DNA of 64,000 nt from Vibrio sp. 14G-20 (GCF_026241515.1 NZ_JAPHPW010000014.1:62001-126000); one strand, 5' to 3'; shown: positions 8,979 to 20,046, numbered from the stretch's first letter. The notes: generated by a model from the letters alone, not told the origin. A program made the numbers and translations.

Positions 8979-11111
8979 TTAGTTAAAGAAACCTTTCAAT
9001 AAACCATCAACCGCTTCTTTAGTCTTCTCGTCTTTGATCTTATCCGTTAGCTTATTCACTCCACGGTCGATCTCTTTCTGTGCTTTTTGTTTCAACACGT
9101 CATCAAAAACGAGCGCAAATTTCGGATCAGCCCACTGGCCTGTCACCTTAATAGGTATCGTCACATCTTTCAGGTCATCGATGTTCTTACCACCCTGACC
9201 TTCTAATGAACCAACAATTGACGTTCTGACTAAGAAGTCGACCGTTTCATTGATGAAGTTTGCTTTACCTTGGCCAGTAACACGTAACAGTGGCGACTGT
9301 GCCGTTAAGTCGTTCGTTGAAACCCAACCTTTGTCTACTTTCAGTGTTGCTTTCATTGCACTGAAATCAGTTTTTTGAGCCTCATCTTTGCTTTCGACTT
9401 TTTCGCCTTTGATCTTAGCGTAGTTTTCTCGAATCAGCTGAGCGACATTAATACCGTTAACCGCACCATCTTCGAAATTAATCGCAATCGTACCAACTAA
9501 GTTCTGTTTGATTCCTGTTGGTGTCAAGCTTTTACCTTTGACGTCAACATCGATATTACCAGTACCTTCTAGCATATCGTTTTCAGCGACATCAACCAGT
9601 AACGGCTGAACTTTCACACCTTTGATTTTCTTCTTAGCGGTGTAAGTCGCCGGTGTATTACGTGCATCTAATCGAGCTGTTGCAGAGATAGACCCATCGT
9701 AGAGATTCGATGTAAATGAGGTTAGCTCCGCGATACCACGATTAACAGAAAATGCTGTTTTAACATTCTGCATCTTCGCGTTGTTCGCTTTGAACTTATC
9801 AATCGTGATGTCACCTTTCACGTCTAACGTTTTCAGAGCCGAAAGATCCGGTTCTACTTCTTTCGCTGGAGTCGAGCTGCCAGCATTTGACGTTGAGCCA
9901 CCAGCAGAATCTGAAGGCGCATTACTCGCAGTTTCTGTTGAGTTACCTAAACCTAAGAATTCATCTAAATCAATGTTAGGGCTGTGAAGAGAAAAACGAA
10001 CTTTGGGTATTTCAGATAACGTTACGTCGGCTTTACCATCTAACGCAATAGAGTTAGCTTGCAGCTTCTCTAACACAAAGCTCAAGTGGCTCTTAGTTAG
10101 ATCAAAGCTTAGGTCAGACAACATATCCACTTTCATTGGTGATTGTGGAAGCGCATCGCCTTTGAGTGTTGAATCTAACGTCAGCTTATTCAATTTGACT
10201 TTTGAAATCGCACTATCTACCGTTAGTTCACCGCCACCTTTAAGATCAAGGTCAAGGCCTGCGGCGTTACCAACTACAGCATAAGTAAGTTGGTTTACCT
10301 TATCGAACTCAAACGTGTTCAAACCAATTTTTGCAGATTCAATCGACGTCGCAGGATCATTGAACTTAGCGTTTAGGTCGATATTACGAAGTGCGTAACT
10401 TGCGAAGCCTTCAGCTAACTTGAACTCTGCGCTACCTTCCGCAGAGAACTTCTGTTGATTATTCTCACCAGAAGCCGCAAACGTCGCGGTTGTCCATGTA
10501 TCAACGGCAAACTCAGAAAGATTCAAAGACACATCGTATAGCTTAGTGAATGAACCCGCTTGCTTGTCGTCCATTTCAAACAATGCGTTTGATACAGTTA
10601 CGCCTGCAAGGTTGATCGTCCAACCCGATGCGTCTGTGGTAGTTTGCTCTTGAGGTGCAGGCGCGGATTCAGAACTTGTGTCTGCTGCAGGCTCAGATTC
10701 TTGAGGCGCTGACGCTTGCGTTAGTGCATCAATGTTCTTGCGACCATCTTTAAGCGTTTCTAAATAGAATTCTGCACCATCTAGAGTAATGTTGCCGATC
10801 TCTAGTTGGTTGCTAAATAGCGGAGTAACCGAAACATCAACGCCAACGGTATCAACCTTAAATAGGTTTGGTTGGGTGAACCCTTCAGGGTTACGTAATT
10901 CAGTTTGACCAAGTTCAAAGCCAATGGATGGGAAAAATTGCCAGCTGATATCACCCTCGATCACGAGCTCTAGGCCGGTGTGTTTTTGGGCTTGTTCGAC
11001 AATTAATGGCTTAAATTGGTTGGGATTCACTAACAGCACTAGTGCCAGAATTGCTGCAACGACAACAAACACTGGTACAGCTATGAAAATGAGTAGTTTC
11101 TTCATCCGCAT
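8979..11111 (-). CDS. AsmA family protein
   Basis: A 710-residue member of the AsmA group. One N-terminal membrane span (about residues 5-28) anchors a large periplasmic beta-rich region. AsmA-like proteins are bridge-like proteins thought to move phospholipid between inner and outer membranes. The AsmA N-terminal domain holds ITLDGAEFYLETLKDGRKNID near 105-125. Two low-complexity Ser/Ala/Pro/Glu linkers (about 134-158 and 392-418) separate folded parts, and the AsmA C-terminal domain lies at about 520-660. It lies downstream of udk, with hairpins between. In E. coli asmA also adjoins udk, so it may be true asmA. Confidence 0.85.
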   Translation of the reverse strand: MRMKKLLIFIAVPVFVVVAAILALVLLVNPNQFKPLIVEQAQKHTGLELVIEGDISWQFFPSIGFELGQTELRNPEGFTQPNLFKVDTVGVDVSVTPLFSNQLEIGNITLDGAEFYLETLKDGRKNIDALTQASAPQESEPAADTSSESAPAPQEQTTTDASGWTINLAGVTVSNALFEMDDKQAGSFTKLYDVSLNLSEFAVDTWTTATFAASGENNQQKFSAEGSAEFKLAEGFASYALRNIDLNAKFNDPATSIESAKIGLNTFEFDKVNQLTYAVVGNAAGLDLDLKGGGELTVDSAISKVKLNKLTLDSTLKGDALPQSPMKVDMLSDLSFDLTKSHLSFVLEKLQANSIALDGKADVTLSEIPKVRFSLHSPNIDLDEFLGLGNSTETASNAPSDSAGGSTSNAGSSTPAKEVEPDLSALKTLDVKGDITIDKFKANNAKMQNVKTAFSVNRGIAELTSFTSNLYDGSISATARLDARNTPATYTAKKKIKGVKVQPLLVDVAENDMLEGTGNIDVDVKGKSLTPTGIKQNLVGTIAINFEDGAVNGINVAQLIRENYAKIKGEKVESKDEAQKTDFSAMKATLKVDKGWVSTNDLTAQSPLLRVTGQGKANFINETVDFLVRTSIVGSLEGQGGKNIDDLKDVTIPIKVTGQWADPKFALVFDDVLKQKAQKEIDRGVNKLTDKIKDEKTKEAVDGLLKGFFN

Positions 11112-11136
11112 ATTCCTTGCTTAGATTCCAAAAGAA

Positions 11137-11159
11137 AGTGGCACTATAAAAGTGCCACT
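11137..11159 (-). terminator. Hairpin between udk and the asmA-like gene
   Basis: AGTGGCACT and AGTGCCACT form a perfect 9-pair stem followed on the minus strand by TTCTTTT. It probably limits readthrough from udk. Confidence 0.6.
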
Positions 11160-11168
11160 GATTCGGTA

Positions 11169-11196
11169 AAAAATAAAGCTAAGTGAGTCACTTAGG
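11169..11196 (-). terminator. Rho-independent terminator after udk
   Basis: CTAAGTGA and TCACTTAG form an 8-pair stem; on the minus strand a T-rich tail follows. It lies about 20 bases past the udk stop. Confidence 0.65.
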
Positions 11197-11211
11197 CAAA
11201 ATTTTATTCGA

Positions 11212-11853
11212 TTAAGACTTCAACAACTTCGCAATGTGCGCTTTTAGCACATCAATCGCAATACGGTTTTTACCACCACGAGGAACGATGATGTCTGCAT
11301 GTTGTTTTGAAGGCTCGATAAACTGCATGAACATTGGACGTACTGTTTCTTGGTATTGCTTAAGTACAGTGTCCATTGTACGACCACGCTCTTCTACATC
11401 ACGCTTAACACGGCGTAGTAGACAGATGTCTAATGGTGTATCCATAAACACACTTGCGTGCATTAGTTTACGAAGACGCGGGTCTGTTAGAAGCAGAATA
11501 CCCTCTAAAATGATCACTTTCTTTGGAGTAAGTGTAGTCGTTTCAGAAGTACGTGTGTGCTCTGTGTAGCTGTATTCAGGAACTTCTACGGCGTTGCCAC
11601 TCATTAGCTGCTGTAGATGTTCACATAAAAGATCATGATCTAGTGCATTTGGGTGATCGTAGTTAGTTTTAACACGCTCTTCCATACTCAAGTGGCTTTG
11701 GTCGCTGTAATAGCAATCTTCCGTGATAACACCAATTTGATGGTCGCCTACTTTTTCGCGCAATTCATTATAAATTGTACTAGCAATCAGACTTTTTCCT
11801 GAAGCTGAAGCGCCAGCGATACCTACGATGACACATTGATTATTATCAGACAT
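11212..11853 (-). CDS. udk: Uridine kinase
   Basis: A 213-residue P-loop kinase that phosphorylates uridine and cytidine to the monophosphates in pyrimidine salvage. The Walker A motif GASASGKS sits at about residues 13-20. [13 protein letters not shown] (about 44-56) and [13 protein letters not shown] (about 64-76) are the nucleoside-binding segments, and [13 protein letters not shown] near 126-138 is the lid. Length is identical to the bacterial norm. It is followed by two hairpins, so it is probably a single-gene unit. Confidence 0.96.
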   Translation of the reverse strand: MSDNNQCVIVGIAGASASGKSLIASTIYNELREKVGDHQIGVITEDCYYSDQSHLSMEERVKTNYDHPNALDHDLLCEHLQQLMSGNAVEVPEYSYTEHTRTSETTTLTPKKVIILEGILLLTDPRLRKLMHASVFMDTPLDICLLRRVKRDVEERGRTMDTVLKQYQETVRPMFMQFIEPSKQHADIIVPRGGKNRIAIDVLKAHIAKLLKS

Positions 11854-12110
11854 TAATTTTGCACCCGATATGGTTTGGTGGTGGGAAGAGATAAACCGCC
11901 TGATTATAGGGGCTAAAGCACATAGATTCTAGTCGCGATTTTAGCTAATTGCAGTCAAATTGATGATCTCAATACATTTACTTAAGACAATCGTTTGCTT
12001 TCAAATAACTTGCCTACAACTATTTGCACAACCCCAATGGCTATCAGCCTAAATCCAAGCGTTGTTTATCTAATCCAACATGATTAATACAACTTTTTGA
12101 TTATCTTTCG

Positions 12111-13187
12111 CTATTCAACCAAAGAAAAGTTAATTGCCTCTGGTCTCGCCTTACCGGTCCAAAACATCTTCGCAGCCACATTCTCAGCAAGCTCTAAGTA
12201 GTGACGTGTATGTTCACTATCTGGACGACGAATCACCGTCGGGCAACCTGCATCGATGTCTTCTCGCACATCAATATGAAGAGGGATCTGTGCCAAAATA
12301 TCGAGGTAAAACTCTTCTGACATGGCTTCAGCACCACCAGCACCAAAGATATGCTCTTTCTCACCACAGTGACTACAAATATGATAGCTCATGTTTTCAA
12401 CTAAGCCTGCCACTGGCACGCTTACCTTATCGAACATTGCTACACCTTTACGCGCATCCGCTAATGCCAAATCTTGAGGAGTGGTCACCACTACTGCGCC
12501 CGTCACTGGGATCTGTTGCGACAACGTCAGCTGAATATCACCGGTGCCCGGTGGCATGTCGATAACAAGGTAATCCAACTCTGGCCATACAGTTTCATTA
12601 ACTAGCTGCCCCAAAGCCTTCGCTGCCATAGGGCCACGCCAGATTGCCGCATCATCTTTCGACACAAGATAGCCAATAGAGTGAGTGAAAATGCCATGTG
12701 CTTCGATTGGCATCATCCATTTGTTGTTCTGTACTTCTGGTTTCGCGTCTAGTTGGCCGAGCATCATAGGTACTGATGGACCGTAGATATCCGCATCCAA
12801 CAAACCCACTTTTGAACCTGACTTAGATAACGCGAGCGCAAGGTTTACTGAAGTCGTTGATTTACCCACCCCACCCTTTGCCGACGTCACAGCGATAATA
12901 TTCTTAACACCCTTCAATGGCGTCGCGACAGTGGTTTCCAGCGCAGACGGCTTCACGTTTACTTCAAACTGAAAAGCGCTAACAAGCTGTTGTTCAATCT
13001 GAGAGAGGATCCACTGTTCCAATTCAACCGCAAGCTGATTAGCAGCAAAAGGTAAGGTGATAACAAATGATCCACGCGGATCAACCGATACAATATTTTG
13101 GTGTAGCGCCCACTCTGGGATGAGGATTGGTGACTCGAACTCATTCAACCATGAACAGAAATCTTGCTTAGAAGTAAAGTTACGCAT
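12111..13187 (-). CDS. mrp: Mrp/ApbC iron-sulfur cluster carrier ATPase
   Basis: A 358-residue MRP/NBP35 P-loop ATPase that binds and passes on 4Fe-4S clusters in the cytosol. An N-terminal MIP18-like region (about 1-90) precedes the deviant Walker A SAKGGVGKSTTS (about 101-112). DADIYGPSVPMMLG and DMPPGTGD follow. The CxxC pair in ICSHCGEKE near residues 270-278 is the cluster ligand. It is divergent from metG, as in E. coli, with a 157-base promoter gap. Confidence 0.95.
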   Translation of the reverse strand: MRNFTSKQDFCSWLNEFESPILIPEWALHQNIVSVDPRGSFVITLPFAANQLAVELEQWILSQIEQQLVSAFQFEVNVKPSALETTVATPLKGVKNIIAVTSAKGGVGKSTTSVNLALALSKSGSKVGLLDADIYGPSVPMMLGQLDAKPEVQNNKWMMPIEAHGIFTHSIGYLVSKDDAAIWRGPMAAKALGQLVNETVWPELDYLVIDMPPGTGDIQLTLSQQIPVTGAVVVTTPQDLALADARKGVAMFDKVSVPVAGLVENMSYHICSHCGEKEHIFGAGGAEAMSEEFYLDILAQIPLHIDVREDIDAGCPTVIRRPDSEHTRHYLELAENVAAKMFWTGKARPEAINFSLVE

Positions 13188-13272
13188 TGGGGCTCCTTTT
13201 TTTATTTATGCTATCACCCACGAGATGAAGACTGAACCCCTAAAAAACTAGGGGAATCCTTTGTCTGATACC

Positions 13273-13301
13273 TTGGCGTATCACACGTTATAAAGTAGTA
13301 T
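13273..13301 (+). promoter_or_regulatory. Probable sigma-70 promoter of metG
   Basis: TTGGCG and TAGTAT are separated by 17 bases, about 44 bases before the metG start. This is a pattern match only. Confidence 0.5.
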
Positions 13302-13344
13302 TACCTCTCAAATTTATACCTATCAAAAAAGCGAATTATTAAGT

Positions 13345-15405
13345 ATGGCAACTGATCCAAGACAACTTTTGGTAACTTGTGCGCTTCCGTACGCTAACGG
13401 CTCTATTCACCTTGGCCATATGCTTGAGCATATCCAAGCTGATATCTGGGTTCGATACCAGCGTCTACGTGGCAACACTGTAAACTTCATCTGTGCTGAC
13501 GATGCTCACGGCACGCCAATTATGCTTAAAGCTCAACAGATGGGTATCACGCCAGAAGAGATGATCGCTGCTGTTAGTGAAGAGCACCAAAAAGACTTCG
13601 CTGGCTTTGATATCAGCTTTGATAACTACCACAGCACACACAGCGAAGAGAACCGTGAACTAGCTTCTCACATCTACCTAGAACTTAAAAAGAACGGCTT
13701 CATTTCTAGCCGTACTATTTCTCAGCTTTTCGATCCTGAGAAAGAGATGTTCCTACCAGACCGTTTCGTAAAAGGTACTTGCCCTAAGTGTAAGTCAGAA
13801 GACCAGTATGGTGATAACTGTGATAACTGTGGTGAGACATACAGCCCAACTGAGCTAATTAACCCTAAATCAGCGGTTTCTGGCGCAACTCCAGTAATGA
13901 AAGACTCTGAGCACTTCTTCTTCGACCTACCTCAGTTCGAAAGCATGCTTAAAGAGTGGACTCGTTCTGGCTCTCTACAGAATGAAACTGCAAACAAAAT
14001 GCAGGAATGGTTTGAGTCTGGTCTGCAACAGTGGGATATCTCACGTGATGCACCTTACTTTGGCTTTGAAATCCCAGGCGAAAAAGACAAGTTCTTCTAC
14101 GTATGGCTAGACGCACCTGTTGGCTACATGGCTTCTTTCAAGAACCTATGTGACAAGCGTGACGATCTAAACTTCGATGAATACTGGAAGAAAGACAGCA
14201 CAACTGAGCTTTACCACTTCATCGGTAAAGACATCGTTTACTTCCACAGCCTATTCTGGCCAGCAATGCTAGACGGCGCAGGCTTCCGTAAGCCAAACAA
14301 CGTATTCGTACACGGCTATGTAACAGTGAACGGTGCGAAGATGTCTAAGTCGAAAGGCACATTCATCAAAGCAAGCACGTACCTAAACCACCTAGACCCT
14401 GAGTGTCTACGTTACTACTACGCTGCGAAACTAAACAGCCGCATCGATGACTTAGATCTTAACCTTGAAGACTTCACTCAACGTGTAAACGCTGACGTAG
14501 TAAACAAGATTGTTAACCTAGCTTCTCGTAACGCTGGCTTCATTACTAAGCGTTTTGAAGGCAAGCTAGCTGCTGAATTTGCAGAGCCTGAGCTATACAA
14601 CGAATTCGTTGCTGCTGCTGAGCGTATCGGTCAGCTATACGAAACTCGTGAATTCAGCCGTGCTATCCGTGAAATCACGGCACTAGCGGATAAAGCTAAC
14701 CAATACATCGACGAAAAAGCACCTTGGGTTCTTGCAAAAGAAGAAGGCAAAGAAGCTGAGCTTCAACAAGTTTCTTCTGTAGGTATTAACCTATTCCGTG
14801 TACTGATGGCTTACCTGAAACCAGTAATGCCAGAGCTTGCAGCTCGCACTGAAGCTTTCCTAAACGAAGAACTAACGTGGGAAGCGATTGCGACTCCGCT
14901 AACTGATCACGAGATCACTAAGTTCAAAGCGCTATTCAACCGTATTGATCCTAAGAAAGTGGAAGCAATGGTTGAGTCTTCTAAAGAAGATGCAGCCGCT
15001 GAAGCAGCAGCGAAAGAAAAAGCAGAAGCTGAAAAAGAGCAAGCAAGCCAAACTGAGCTAGACAAAGAGCCAATCGCAGACGAGATTGAGTTCGATACGT
15101 TTGCAGCAGTAGACATGCGTATTGCTCGTATCATCTCTTGTGAAGAAGTACCAAAAGCGAACAAACTACTGAAGTTCCAACTGGACATCGGTGGTGAGAC
15201 TCGCCAAGTATTCTCTGGCATCAAATCAGCATACAAACCTGAAGAGCTAGAAGGCAAGCTAACTGTAATGGTAGCAAACCTAAAACCTCGTAAGATGAAG
15301 TTTGGTATGTCTGAAGGCATGATCCTAGCAGCGGGCCCTGGCGGCAGCGACCTATGGATCCTTGAGCCACACGAAGGTGCTCAACCTGGTATGCGTGTAA
15401 TGTAA
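13345..15405 (+). CDS. metG: Methionyl-tRNA synthetase
   Basis: A 686-residue class I aminoacyl-tRNA synthetase that charges tRNA-Met. The HIGH signature reads HLGH (residues 22-25) and the KMSKS signature reads KMSKSKG (about 332-338). A zinc knuckle with four cysteines (CPKC and CDNC) lies near 145-162. After an Ala/Lys/Glu-rich linker (about 545-575), a C-terminal EMAP-like tRNA-binding domain occupies about 585-686; this domain makes the enzyme a dimer. Length equals the E. coli type. A terminator follows. Confidence 0.98.
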   Translation: MATDPRQLLVTCALPYANGSIHLGHMLEHIQADIWVRYQRLRGNTVNFICADDAHGTPIMLKAQQMGITPEEMIAAVSEEHQKDFAGFDISFDNYHSTHSEENRELASHIYLELKKNGFISSRTISQLFDPEKEMFLPDRFVKGTCPKCKSEDQYGDNCDNCGETYSPTELINPKSAVSGATPVMKDSEHFFFDLPQFESMLKEWTRSGSLQNETANKMQEWFESGLQQWDISRDAPYFGFEIPGEKDKFFYVWLDAPVGYMASFKNLCDKRDDLNFDEYWKKDSTTELYHFIGKDIVYFHSLFWPAMLDGAGFRKPNNVFVHGYVTVNGAKMSKSKGTFIKASTYLNHLDPECLRYYYAAKLNSRIDDLDLNLEDFTQRVNADVVNKIVNLASRNAGFITKRFEGKLAAEFAEPELYNEFVAAAERIGQLYETREFSRAIREITALADKANQYIDEKAPWVLAKEEGKEAELQQVSSVGINLFRVLMAYLKPVMPELAARTEAFLNEELTWEAIATPLTDHEITKFKALFNRIDPKKVEAMVESSKEDAAAEAAAKEKAEAEKEQASQTELDKEPIADEIEFDTFAAVDMRIARIISCEEVPKANKLLKFQLDIGGETRQVFSGIKSAYKPEELEGKLTVMVANLKPRKMKFGMSEGMILAAGPGGSDLWILEPHEGAQPGMRVM

Positions 15406-15441
15406 TTCTGACTCCAGTCAGATAACAAGCACCCATCACTA

Positions 15442-15495
15442 AATCCCTAATGCATTTTTGACTTGAAAGAGTTAATCAGCATTGGGGATTTTTTA
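15442..15495 (+). terminator. Terminator after metG
   Basis: AATCCCTAATGC and GCATTGGGGATT pair across a 25-base loop and are followed by TTTTTAT. Confidence 0.7.
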
Positions 15496-15626
15496 TATCT
15501 ACCGAAAATTAGCGTTCTCTGTTAGAGTCGCCGTCAACTATGCTATGTAGAGTAGAAATTGGTTCGTCGACAAAAATAGGCGAAACCAACACCTCTTTAC
15601 TCTAAAACCCTTTTTAGGAATCCCCA

Positions 15627-16106
15627 GTGACTAACAACGAAATCTTGCGTCGTATTCAACACGCTCTAAACCTTAAAAATGCACAAATCATCAAAGCTAT
15701 CGAACAAGCTGATGTGACCGTTGCTCATGACCAAGTGATTAACTGGCTAAAAAACGACAACGACAAGTCATGCTCTAAGATGAAAGATAAAGAGTTAGCG
15801 GTATTCCTAAATGGTTTTATCAACCTTAAGCGTGGTAAAAAAGAAGGCGAGCAACCTAAACCTGAAGTTGCACTGACTAACAACATGATCTTCATGAAGC
15901 TTCGTATCGCATTAAACATGAAAGCAGAAGATGTTTTGGACGTACTAGAAGTGGTTGGCATTAGCTTGAGCAAGTACGAAATCGGCGCTTACTTCCGCAA
16001 GCCAGAAAACAAAAACTACAAAGTGTGTGAAGACCAACTACTTTGCGATTTTCTAAACGGTGTGCAATTTACCAACCGTCCAGACTCAGAAGAGTTTGTG
16101 GGTTAA
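15627..16106 (+). CDS. DUF1456 family protein, YehS-like
   Basis: A 159-residue cytosolic protein made of two homologous halves: NNEILRRIQHALNLKNAQII at the N terminus and NNMIFMKLRIALNMKAEDVL at about 85-104. Each half has an internal ALN(L/M) helix and ends in a (V/L)(A/C)(V/D)FLNG-type segment. This duplicated layout defines DUF1456 (E. coli YehS), whose function is unknown. The start is GTG at 15627 with AGGA about 8 bases before it. A shared bidirectional terminator separates it from fadR. Confidence 0.85.
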   Translation: MTNNEILRRIQHALNLKNAQIIKAIEQADVTVAHDQVINWLKNDNDKSCSKMKDKELAVFLNGFINLKRGKKEGEQPKPEVALTNNMIFMKLRIALNMKAEDVLDVLEVVGISLSKYEIGAYFRKPENKNYKVCEDQLLCDFLNGVQFTNRPDSEEFVG

Positions 16107-16204
16107 GTTGCTACTCCTAGATAAACTCCTAGTCATAGATAAATTACTACTCGTAGGTAAATGAATACCCCACTGGTAATTTTCTAGCTACGACAGATAA
16201 ATAA

Positions 16205-16242
16205 AAAGCGGCGAGATAATTGAATTATCTCGCCGCTTTTTC
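16205..16242. terminator. Bidirectional terminator between the yehS-like gene and fadR
   Basis: AAAGCGGCGAGATAA and TTATCTCGCCGCTTT form a 15-pair stem, A-rich on the left and T-rich on the right, serving both converging genes. Confidence 0.9.
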
Positions 16243-16293
16243 GTTTTCTTTACATCACTGACTAAACAGGAGCAACAATAGTAAACCTATGGC

Positions 16294-17133
16294 TTAGCTG
16301 TCGTCTTCAGTGAAGTTCGTTGGCAATGTCGTTTTCATTTCATTCCAAACTTGTGCACTTGCGATACCGTAGTTACGAATCACTAATGGCAAAGTTTCGC
16401 GCTCGCCACTTTCACAGATAATGAACAACTCTTTATAAAAGTCCATCGCTAAACGTCGTGCTTCTGGGTTAGAGAAGTAGTAGCTACCGATACGGTCATA
16501 CAGTTTACGCACACCGTTAAAGATCAGGCCGTAAATCTGGTTGCCTGAGTGGAATGCCAAACGTTGGAAAAGCATATAATCATAGAAGTTGAAAGTCTTC
16601 GCGATTAAGATCGTCTGACGTTTCGCTTCATCTTTTTCTGAATCTTCTTTTACCGCTTGTTTGATCTTGTCAGCGTATGGCGACGATTCTAGGAACTCAT
16701 CCCAAGTTGGTGCCGCAAGTAGCGCTTCACAAGATTCAATCACGTTACTGATAGTACGCTCTGAAGCTTCTTTGTTTGCTTTGAATGCATAACGCATAAA
16801 GATCGGGCTGATATTAGTACGAGCAGCAAGCAGGTCTTCTACCATTTTGCTTGCGTTATCAACGTCCAACGTCATTAGCGTATCAAGGATATGAAGACCT
16901 GAGGTTTCCATAAACTGGTTAACTTTAGTTGGTTTGCCATGTTGGATTGTCAACCAACCATCACGAGCAAGACGTTGTAGTACTTCACGAAGCGTAGTAC
17001 GTGTAACACCAATCAGCTCAGAAAGCTCACGCTCTGCGGGCAAGATAGAACCTGGAGGGAAACGGCCATTCCAAATACTTTCAATGATATACTTTTCTGC
17101 AAATCCTGCCGGGCTCTTAGCCTTAATGACCAT
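16294..17133 (-). CDS. fadR: Fatty acid metabolism transcriptional regulator FadR
   Basis: A 279-residue GntR-family regulator. The N-terminal winged helix (about 8-75, with [21 protein letters not shown] and [19 protein letters not shown]) binds DNA. The C-terminal domain binds long-chain acyl-CoA, which releases DNA. In enterobacteria it represses beta-oxidation genes and activates fabA/fabB. E. coli FadR has 239 residues; the extra 40 fit the Vibrio-type insertion, probably the charged stretch near 140-180. In V. cholerae this insertion is known to add a second acyl-CoA site. It is divergent from nhaB, as in E. coli. Confidence 0.96.
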   Translation of the reverse strand: MVIKAKSPAGFAEKYIIESIWNGRFPPGSILPAERELSELIGVTRTTLREVLQRLARDGWLTIQHGKPTKVNQFMETSGLHILDTLMTLDVDNASKMVEDLLAARTNISPIFMRYAFKANKEASERTISNVIESCEALLAAPTWDEFLESSPYADKIKQAVKEDSEKDEAKRQTILIAKTFNFYDYMLFQRLAFHSGNQIYGLIFNGVRKLYDRIGSYYFSNPEARRLAMDFYKELFIICESGERETLPLVIRNYGIASAQVWNEMKTTLPTNFTEDDS

Positions 17134-17546
17134 CTACACTTCAATCCAATTTAATTATTCTACTCTAATTTACTCATCATACCACTAGTTCACACCTCGC
17201 GGAAACACCCTCAAAAATTTTACTCACCTAAAACACCAATAGAGTTAAAACTCTAAAGTTAAGCACACGTTTGCACCTTAGGTTTGTATAACAAGCGACT
17301 CTAAACCACTATTTCAACAAACCGTTAACACAATAAATTCACTTTAAAATCAATGAGATTGGTCATATTTTTAAAGCTATTAATTTGCAATATTAAGTTG
17401 TAATAATCATATATAAACCGTCGTTATTCTGTCATTTTCAATCATTTCGCTGAAATATTGATTCTAGTCGGTTTTTATCACATTTTAAGTGGTATGCTTG
17501 CGCTACTTTGATCGCGTTTCTCAACAAAAAAGAGGTATTTTTAGTA
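17134..17546. promoter_or_regulatory. Divergent promoter region of fadR and nhaB
   Basis: An AT-rich gap. I see no clear FadR operator and no well-spaced sigma-54 or sigma-70 boxes that stand out. It should contain both start sites, since both genes begin here. Confidence 0.4.
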
Positions 17547-17771
17547 CAGCAGGGCTTTTCCTGTTGACTAAATGTTATCTAAGAGTAGAGTTGCGCTCAA
17601 AAATTAGCAGTGCTTGAGTTTCTAAGGGAGTGACTTGGCAAGACCACAGAACATTACATGGAATGTAGTTTTTCTAAGTCACTGTTAGTTATATATTTTA
17701 ACAAATACATAACTCGATTCTCAAATGTTGTATTGCTTGTCTATTCATAATCAACATAAAAGAGTATTAAC
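17547..17771 (+). promoter_or_regulatory. Structured leader upstream of nhaB
   Basis: Two hairpins precede nhaB: CAGCAGG/CCTGTTG at 17547-17566, and AGTGACTT/AAGTCACT with a 39-base inner part at 17629-17683. The last arm ends 88 bases before the start codon. Transcription through this region is inferred, and no known riboswitch class is recognised. Confidence 0.4.
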
Positions 17772-19364
17772 ATGCCGATGTCTCTCGGAAACGCTTTTAT
17801 CAAGAACTTCCTTGGTAAAGCTCCTGATTGGTATAAACTTGCCATCATTTCCTTTTTAATCATCAACCCGTTTGTTTTCTTCCTAGTTGACCCATTTGTT
17901 GCGGGCTGGCTATTAGTGGTTGAGTTTATTTTCACGCTAGCTATGGCGCTAAAATGCTACCCTCTTCAACCTGGTGGTTTATTAGCAATTCAAGCAGTCG
18001 CCATTGGTATGACCAAACCTGAAATGGTTTATCACGAGCTACAAGCAAACCTCCCAGTATTACTCTTATTGGTGTTCATGGTTGCTGGTATCTACTTCAT
18101 GAAAGAACTGCTTCTGTTCATTTTCACGAAGATACTGCTCGGCATCCAGTCAAAAATTTTACTCTCTATTGCGTTCTGTGTCGCAGCGGCCTTCTTATCT
18201 GCCTTCCTAGATGCCCTGACAGTAATCGCGGTCGTTATTAGCGTTGCGGTTGGCTTCTACTCTATCTACCACAAGGTCGCATCAGGCAAGGGCACGACGT
18301 CTGCGCACGATCATACTCATGATGAAGAGATCTCCGAGCTAACTCGTGATGACCTAGAAAACTACCGAGCTTTCCTACGTTCACTGCTAATGCACGCTGG
18401 TGTGGGTACAGCACTGGGTGGTGTAATGACCATGGTAGGTGAACCACAAAACTTAGTCATTGCTAAGCAAGCAGGTTGGGAGTTCGGTGAATTTATCATC
18501 CGTATGCTGCCAGTAACACTGCCTGTTTTCTTCTGCGGTATTTTAACTTGTGCACTTGTCGAGAAATTCAAAGTGTTTGGTTACGGTGCTGAGTTACCAA
18601 TGAATGTTCGCCAAATCTTAGTTGAATTTGACAACAAAGAACGTGCAAACCGTACAAAGCAAGACGTAGCAAAGTTATGGGTTCAGAGTGCAATCGCAGT
18701 TTGGCTGATTGTTGGCCTTGCGCTTCACGTCGCTGAAGTGGGTTTGATTGGCCTTTCAGTGATCATCTTAGCAACAGCGTTTACTGGTGTAATTGAAGAG
18801 CACTCGATGGGTAAAGCCTTTGAAGAAGCTCTGCCATTTACCGCACTTCTTGCCGTCTTTTTCGCGGTTGTTGCTGTAATCATCGACCAAGCTCTATTTA
18901 AGCCAGTAATCGATGCTGTACTTCACGTTGAAGATAAAGGTGCGCAGCTCGCACTCTTCTATGTTGCCAACGGTATTCTATCGATGGTTTCAGATAACGT
19001 ATTCGTAGGTACGGTTTACATCAACGAAGTGAAAACGGCACTGGTTGAAGGCATCATCACTCGTGACCAATTCGACCTACTTGCTGTAGCTATCAACACA
19101 GGTACTAACCTACCTTCTGTTGCTACGCCAAATGGCCAGGCTGCATTCCTATTCCTATTAACATCAGCACTTGCTCCGTTAATTCGACTGTCTTATGGCC
19201 GCATGGTTATCATGGCGTTGCCATACACCATCGTATTAGCACTGGTTGGCCTTGCAGGTATTGTGTTCTTCGTAGAACCGATGACAGCATGGTTCTATGA
19301 TGCAGGTTGGATCATTCAGCGTACTGGTGAAGCTGTTGCTCCAGTTATCTCTGGCGGTCATTAA
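17772..19364 (+). CDS. nhaB: Na+/H+ antiporter NhaB
   Basis: A 530-residue inner-membrane antiporter that expels Na+ in exchange for H+ and so maintains sodium and pH balance. It starts [22 protein letters not shown], the typical NhaB opening, and has about a dozen hydrophobic segments. A cytoplasmic His/Asp/Glu-rich stretch ([18 protein letters not shown]) lies near 176-195. The [32 protein letters not shown] segment near 443-475 is a conserved pore helix. Position beside fadR matches the E. coli order. A terminator follows. Confidence 0.96.
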   Translation: MPMSLGNAFIKNFLGKAPDWYKLAIISFLIINPFVFFLVDPFVAGWLLVVEFIFTLAMALKCYPLQPGGLLAIQAVAIGMTKPEMVYHELQANLPVLLLLVFMVAGIYFMKELLLFIFTKILLGIQSKILLSIAFCVAAAFLSAFLDALTVIAVVISVAVGFYSIYHKVASGKGTTSAHDHTHDEEISELTRDDLENYRAFLRSLLMHAGVGTALGGVMTMVGEPQNLVIAKQAGWEFGEFIIRMLPVTLPVFFCGILTCALVEKFKVFGYGAELPMNVRQILVEFDNKERANRTKQDVAKLWVQSAIAVWLIVGLALHVAEVGLIGLSVIILATAFTGVIEEHSMGKAFEEALPFTALLAVFFAVVAVIIDQALFKPVIDAVLHVEDKGAQLALFYVANGILSMVSDNVFVGTVYINEVKTALVEGIITRDQFDLLAVAINTGTNLPSVATPNGQAAFLFLLTSALAPLIRLSYGRMVIMALPYTIVLALVGLAGIVFFVEPMTAWFYDAGWIIQRTGEAVAPVISGGH

Positions 19365-19444
19365 GCTAAACACTGTGTCGCAAACCATAAAATGTGTAAC
19401 TCACTAATCAAAAATATTAGTTGATTAGGAAACTTATCCAAGAT

Positions 19445-19477
19445 AAAAAGCTCTGAGTAATCAGGGCTTTTTTATTT
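19445..19477 (+). terminator. Terminator between nhaB and dsbB
   Basis: AAAAGCTCTGA and TCAGGGCTTTT pair (one G-T), followed by TTTATTTTA. It makes dsbB at least partly independent of nhaB. Confidence 0.75.
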
Positions 19478-19496
19478 TATAGACAGGATTCAATTC

Positions 19497-20021
19497 GTGA
19501 ACTTTTTAGCAATGATCAAAGACTTCTCTAAGGGACGTTTATCTTGGCTTTTACTGCTGGCTTTTATTGTCTTTTTTGAAGCGTGCGCTCTCTTCTTCCA
19601 ACACGTGATGATGCTTGGTCCTTGCGTGATGTGTATCTATGAACGCGTTGCTATGCTCGCTATCGGTGTCGCCGCAATGATTGGTGCTATTGCCCCGAAT
19701 AACCCAATATCACGTTGGTTAGGCCTTGCTGGTTGGGGATTCGGCGCATACAAAGGTTTGATGCTTGCTTTGGAGCACGTCGATTACCAGTTCAATCCGT
19801 CTCCTTTTGCAACCTGCGACTTATTCGTCACCTTCCCTAGCTGGGCGCCTTTAAACCAATGGGCTCCGTGGATGTTTGAAGCTTACGGTGATTGCAGCAA
19901 AGTGGTGTGGCAGTTCTTCGACCTTTCGATGCCACAATGGCTGGTGATTATCTTCGCGGGTAACTTAGTTGCTTTCGGTTTTGTGGTGATTTCTCAATTT
20001 GTAAAGTCAAAGAATGACTAA
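19497..20021 (+). CDS. dsbB: Disulfide bond formation protein DsbB
   Basis: A 174-residue inner-membrane protein with four spans that reoxidises periplasmic DsbA and passes electrons to quinone. The two essential cysteine pairs are present: Cys43/Cys46 (GPCVMC) in the first periplasmic loop and Cys107/Cys133 in the second. The start is GTG at 19497, preceded by AGGA. It follows nhaB, as in E. coli. A strong hairpin terminator closes it. Confidence 0.96.
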   Translation: MNFLAMIKDFSKGRLSWLLLLAFIVFFEACALFFQHVMMLGPCVMCIYERVAMLAIGVAAMIGAIAPNNPISRWLGLAGWGFGAYKGLMLALEHVDYQFNPSPFATCDLFVTFPSWAPLNQWAPWMFEAYGDCSKVVWQFFDLSMPQWLVIIFAGNLVAFGFVVISQFVKSKND

Positions 20022-20046
20022 CAATTAGCTCATCATGTTCAGAAAC

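Noticed and set aside
17483-17500. A TGGTAT...GC string resembling a sigma-54 promoter before nhaB
   Set aside because: The GG-to-GC spacing is one base short of the required ten.
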